Of a stretch of 64,000 bases of DNA, positions 61,574-64,000 are shown one piece after another. How positions within the stretch are numbered: the first letter of the stretch is position 1; every line of letters starts with the position of its first letter. The translations under genes were made by a program, and so were the position numbers. The DNA comes from Mycobacteriaceae bacterium. GTDB taxonomy: Bacteria; Pseudomonadota; Gammaproteobacteria; Burkholderiales; Burkholderiaceae_D. The notes below the pieces were generated by a model that worked only from the letters and a program-made list of their open reading frames with translations, was not told where the DNA came from and made no database searches. The stretch covers positions 1 through 64,000 of the forward strand of contig CAJCHO010000014.1 in NCBI GenBank assembly GCA_903970145.1, in the 5' to 3' direction.

Positions 61574-62499
61574 CGTCGCACCCCGACTAGGCGCTGATAG
61601 AGCGGCGCGATTAGGCCACGGGGGGCGAAAAACAGGATGAAAATGAGAATCAGGGTGTAGACCCAGAGCCGATACTCTCCAAAGCCGCGCAGCATCTCGG
61701 TGAGCAGCGTCAAGCCGATCGCCCCGCCGATCGAGCCGTAAATCGTGCCAATGCCACCGACGTAGACCATGATGATGACGGTGATCGAAGTAGCGACAGC
61801 AAATAGGCTCGGGCTGATCTGCTGCTGATAATGCGCATAGAGCGCGCCGCCCAGCCCGGCGAATGCCGCACTGACCGCCAAGGCACCAACCTTGTAGAAG
61901 GTCACATTGATGCCGGCAGCCTGACAGGACGCCTCGTCGCCGCGGATGGCCCGCAGGATGAGCCCGCGCGGCGAATGCGCGAGATAGATGAGCACGCTGC
62001 ACGAGAAAATCACGGTCGCGAGCACAAAGTAATAAAAGGGGCGCGGCGCGAGGATCAATGGTGTAATTCCGCTGATGCCCTCCTCTCCTCCCGTGACCTC
62101 CCAGAAAATCAGCGCCAGACGCTGCATGATGGCCGCGGCGCTCAACATCGCCAATGCAAAATACGGACCGCGCAGGCGCAGCGTCGGAAAACCCATCACC
62201 AGACTGAATCCGACCGCTACCAGCACGCCCGCCGGCAGACTCCACCAGGGATTTACGCCCATGAGGGTATTGAGAAAGCCCGCCGTATAGGCTCCGGCAC
62301 CGATGAAAAGACCGTGACCGAAGTTCTCGCGCCCGGTCAGACCCGACATGAAATCCCAACTGGCCGCCCATAGCGCGTAGATCAAGCCTACCGTCAATAC
62401 GCCGAGCAGATAGCTGCTGGCATTCAGGAGCGGCACCAGCGCGAGTAGCGCCGCGGCGCCGAGCGCAGCCAGCATGTGGCGCAGGCGCGCGCCCGCCAT
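61570..62499 (-). CDS. livM: Branched-chain amino-acid type ABC transporter permease LivM
   Basis: A 309-residue inner-membrane permease with about nine helices. YALWAASWDFMSGLTGRENFGHGLFIGAGAY and RGLILRAIRGDEASCQAAGINVTFYKV (EAA-like coupling loop) match LivM. The ATG at 62499 shares one base with the livH stop. Forms the channel with LivH. Confidence 0.95.
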   Translation of the reverse strand: MAGARLRHMLAALGAAALLALVPLLNASSYLLGVLTVGLIYALWAASWDFMSGLTGRENFGHGLFIGAGAYTAGFLNTLMGVNPWWSLPAGVLVAVGFSLVMGFPTLRLRGPYFALAMLSAAAIMQRLALIFWEVTGGEEGISGITPLILAPRPFYYFVLATVIFSCSVLIYLAHSPRGLILRAIRGDEASCQAAGINVTFYKVGALAVSAAFAGLGGALYAHYQQQISPSLFAVATSITVIIMVYVGGIGTIYGSIGGAIGLTLLTEMLRGFGEYRLWVYTLILIFILFFAPRGLIAPLYQRLVGVRR

Positions 62500-63353
62500 C
62501 AGAACGCGGCTCGCTTGCCGAGCAAGCCTGCCGGACGCAGGATGAGGGTGCCTAGAACCGCCACCAAGGACACCAGTTCGGTCCAGGAACTCGAAATGTT
62601 GTACGCCACCAGCGTCTCGCTGTAGCCAATGAGTAGCGCTGCAAGGATGCTGCCCGGAATCGATCCAAGCCCCCCCAGAAGTACGATTGCGAAGGACTTC
62701 ACCATCGGCAGCAGGCCCATGCCGGGTTGGACCGTCAGGAACGGGGCGACCAGTACCCCGGCGGCGGCGGCCAGCGCCGCAGACAGGCCCATCACGATCG
62801 AGAAAATCCGGTCGCTCGGAATTCCCACGTATTGCGCGGCCTGGGCGTCCTGGGACACCGCAAGAATGGCATTGCCCAGACGCGTGCGTCGAATGAACAG
62901 CCACAGCAGCGAGATCAGGAGCACAGCCATGCACAGGGCAAGAATGCGCTGGCCGCCGATGCCCACACCGCCCAGCGTGATCTTTTGCGAGACAAACGCT
63001 GGCACGTTCCGGTACTCGGACCCGAACACAAGAAATAGCCCCTGCTCGACGAGCAGCGAGGTCGCGAGCGTGATGAGCAATACAGCCAGTGGCGAGGTAC
63101 GCAGCGGCCGCACGAAGACGCGTTCCATCGCCATCCCGAAAGCCGCGACCAGCAGCACCGCGCCACAGGCCGCAAGGATCAGTGGCAGCTTGGCCTGGAC
63201 ATGCAGGCTGTAGGTCAGGTAGGCCCCGAGGGCGTAGAAGGCACCGTGAGCCAGATTGAGCACGCGCGCGACGCCAAAGATTAGCGTAAAGCCGACTGCC
63301 AGCATCGCGTAGATCGCGCTCGTGACCGCACCATTGATAAGGATCTCAAGCAT
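62499..63353 (-). CDS. livH: Branched-chain amino-acid type ABC transporter permease LivH
   Basis: A 284-residue inner-membrane permease with about eight helices. SAIYAMLAVGFTLIFGVARVLNLAHGAFYALGAY and GNAILAVSQDAQAAQYVGI (coupling loop) match LivH. It follows the binding-protein gene by 35 bases and starts the channel-ATPase run HMGF. Confidence 0.95.
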   Translation of the reverse strand: MLEILINGAVTSAIYAMLAVGFTLIFGVARVLNLAHGAFYALGAYLTYSLHVQAKLPLILAACGAVLLVAAFGMAMERVFVRPLRTSPLAVLLITLATSLLVEQGLFLVFGSEYRNVPAFVSQKITLGGVGIGGQRILALCMAVLLISLLWLFIRRTRLGNAILAVSQDAQAAQYVGIPSDRIFSIVMGLSAALAAAAGVLVAPFLTVQPGMGLLPMVKSFAIVLLGGLGSIPGSILAALLIGYSETLVAYNISSSWTELVSLVAVLGTLILRPAGLLGKRAAF

Positions 63354-63388
63354 CGGGATCCGCCCTGCCGCCAGCGCTCACCGGCTCA

Positions 63389-64000
63389 TCAGGGCGTGAC
63401 CCACGGTGGCAGGATCATCTTGCCGGTACGCAATTCCTTGGGCCAGAGCACGACCCGCTCGCCCTTGTCCTGCCACTGCGCGAACAGCAGGTTCAGGTGC
63501 CCCGGGCCGGTCATCACATCGTGGTTCTCGTCGAACTCCACGATCCCCGGGACGCCCACGTACTTGGTCTTCTCGAGTTCCTTGATAACCGCCTCGGCCG
63601 CGGTGGAATTGGCCCGCACGAGTGCTTCGGCATAGATGTGAACTGCGTCGTAGGCACCGATCGCGGTGTAGACCGGCGCGCGTTTGTAGCGCGCAACAAA
63701 GCCGTCCCAGAATGGAACCGTGCGCGGGGTGAGCGGCGCGCGCACCGCGAAGTTGGCCGCCACCTCGGAGATCGCCTTGCCGCCGATGCGATCGTAGAAG
63801 TCATTGTCCATCGCCTTGACATCGATGCCACCGTAGGGGATAGGGATACGCGCGTCATACCATTGCTTGGCGAAGATGTCCGACGAGGCATGCGACAGCA
63901 CCACCAGGATAAATTGCGCGCCGCTGTCGCGCACCTTGGAGAGCAGCGGCGAGAAGTCCGACGTCGACGTGTCGAAGAATTCGGCCAGGCGCACGTCCGC
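63389..64000 (-). CDS. Branched-chain amino-acid type periplasmic binding protein (N-terminus beyond window)
   Basis: The C-terminal ~203 residues of a LivJ/LivK-type binding protein; the frame is open at the right edge. It shows EFFDTSTSDFSPLLSKVRDSGAQFILVVL, then VYTAIGAYDAVHIYAEAL and GVPGIVEFDENHDV, the usual lobe-2 and hinge features. Ligand unknown: this family also binds amides, urea and aromatic acids. It is the first visible gene of the transporter operon. Confidence 0.92.
   Translation of the reverse strand, partial: ADVRLAEFFDTSTSDFSPLLSKVRDSGAQFILVVLSHASSDIFAKQWYDARIPIPYGGIDVKAMDNDFYDRIGGKAISEVAANFAVRAPLTPRTVPFWDGFVARYKRAPVYTAIGAYDAVHIYAEALVRANSTAAEAVIKELEKTKYVGVPGIVEFDENHDVMTGPGHLNLLFAQWQDKGERVVLWPKELRTGKMILPPWVTP

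Noticed and set aside
60830-62371. 513-codon minus frame reading through livM into livG
   Set aside because: Only the last 247 codons are LivG; the rest is the out-of-frame shadow of livM. The GTGA overlap marks the true start.

Overview
The window reads as a bacterial chromosome segment from a GC-rich Gram-negative proteobacterium. I favour a betaproteobacterium because the exosortase B (XrtB) type of exopolysaccharide locus is best known there, but a neighbouring gammaproteobacterial lineage is possible. Coding density is high, operons use ATGA/GTGA overlaps, and no tRNA, rRNA, CRISPR array, transposase or phage gene was found.

Region 1 (1-4223, minus): the N-terminal 1,407 codons of a very large filamentous-haemagglutinin-like two-partner-secretion exoprotein that runs off the left edge. 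Its outer-membrane partner is not in the window.

Region 2 (4.7-31 kb): an XrtB/PEP-CTERM exopolysaccharide locus of the methanolan (eps) type. It holds the regulator EpsA, the priming transferase EpsB, the outer-membrane protein EpsL, the PPIase lipoprotein EpsD, the export protein EpsE, the chain-length protein EpsF, the tyrosine-kinase-like EpsG, XrtB itself and EpsI. Around them lie a flippase, a polymerase-like protein, five glycosyltransferases besides EpsB, a pyruvyltransferase, two acyltransferases, a methyltransferase, a GH16 glycanase and two FxDxF-type PEP-CTERM proteins. A third small secreted protein at 18908-19315 looks like an exosortase substrate lacking the PEP motif. A 20-bp element lies 84-100 bp upstream of all three putative substrate genes. 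This shared element, the non-canonical substrate, and a pair of MshEN-like (c-di-GMP-binding type) motifs at the N-terminus of EpsG are the most interesting signals here.

Region 3 (31.5-44.5 kb): small lipoprotein, membrane protein, VOC protein, acyl-CoA synthetase, a divergent selD/selU (mnmH) pair for tRNA 2-selenouridine, an AraC regulator, and c-di-GMP enzymes (HD-GYP and EAL proteins) around an OmpH/Skp-like chaperone. A three-gene coupled operon follows (DUF4254 plus two GT9 heptosyltransferase-like proteins).

Region 4 (44.5-52.9 kb): an SDR-TetR-FAH hydrolase operon with a candidate promoter and operator, a sodium:solute symporter with its DUF3311 partner, an aspartyl/asparaginyl hydroxylase-like protein coupled to a 49-residue membrane protein, MsrA, a VTT-like membrane protein, a patatin and a PEBP-family protein. 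A clear intrinsic terminator separates the last two.

Region 5 (53.2-64 kb): a PAS-GGDEF-EAL protein, a PstS-like small periplasmic protein in an operon with a porin, a methyl-accepting chemotaxis protein, and a branched-chain amino-acid type ABC transporter (LivF, G, M, H and a partial binding protein at the right edge). Three c-di-GMP enzymes plus the MshEN-like domain in EpsG suggest that c-di-GMP controls matrix production, but that link is inference.
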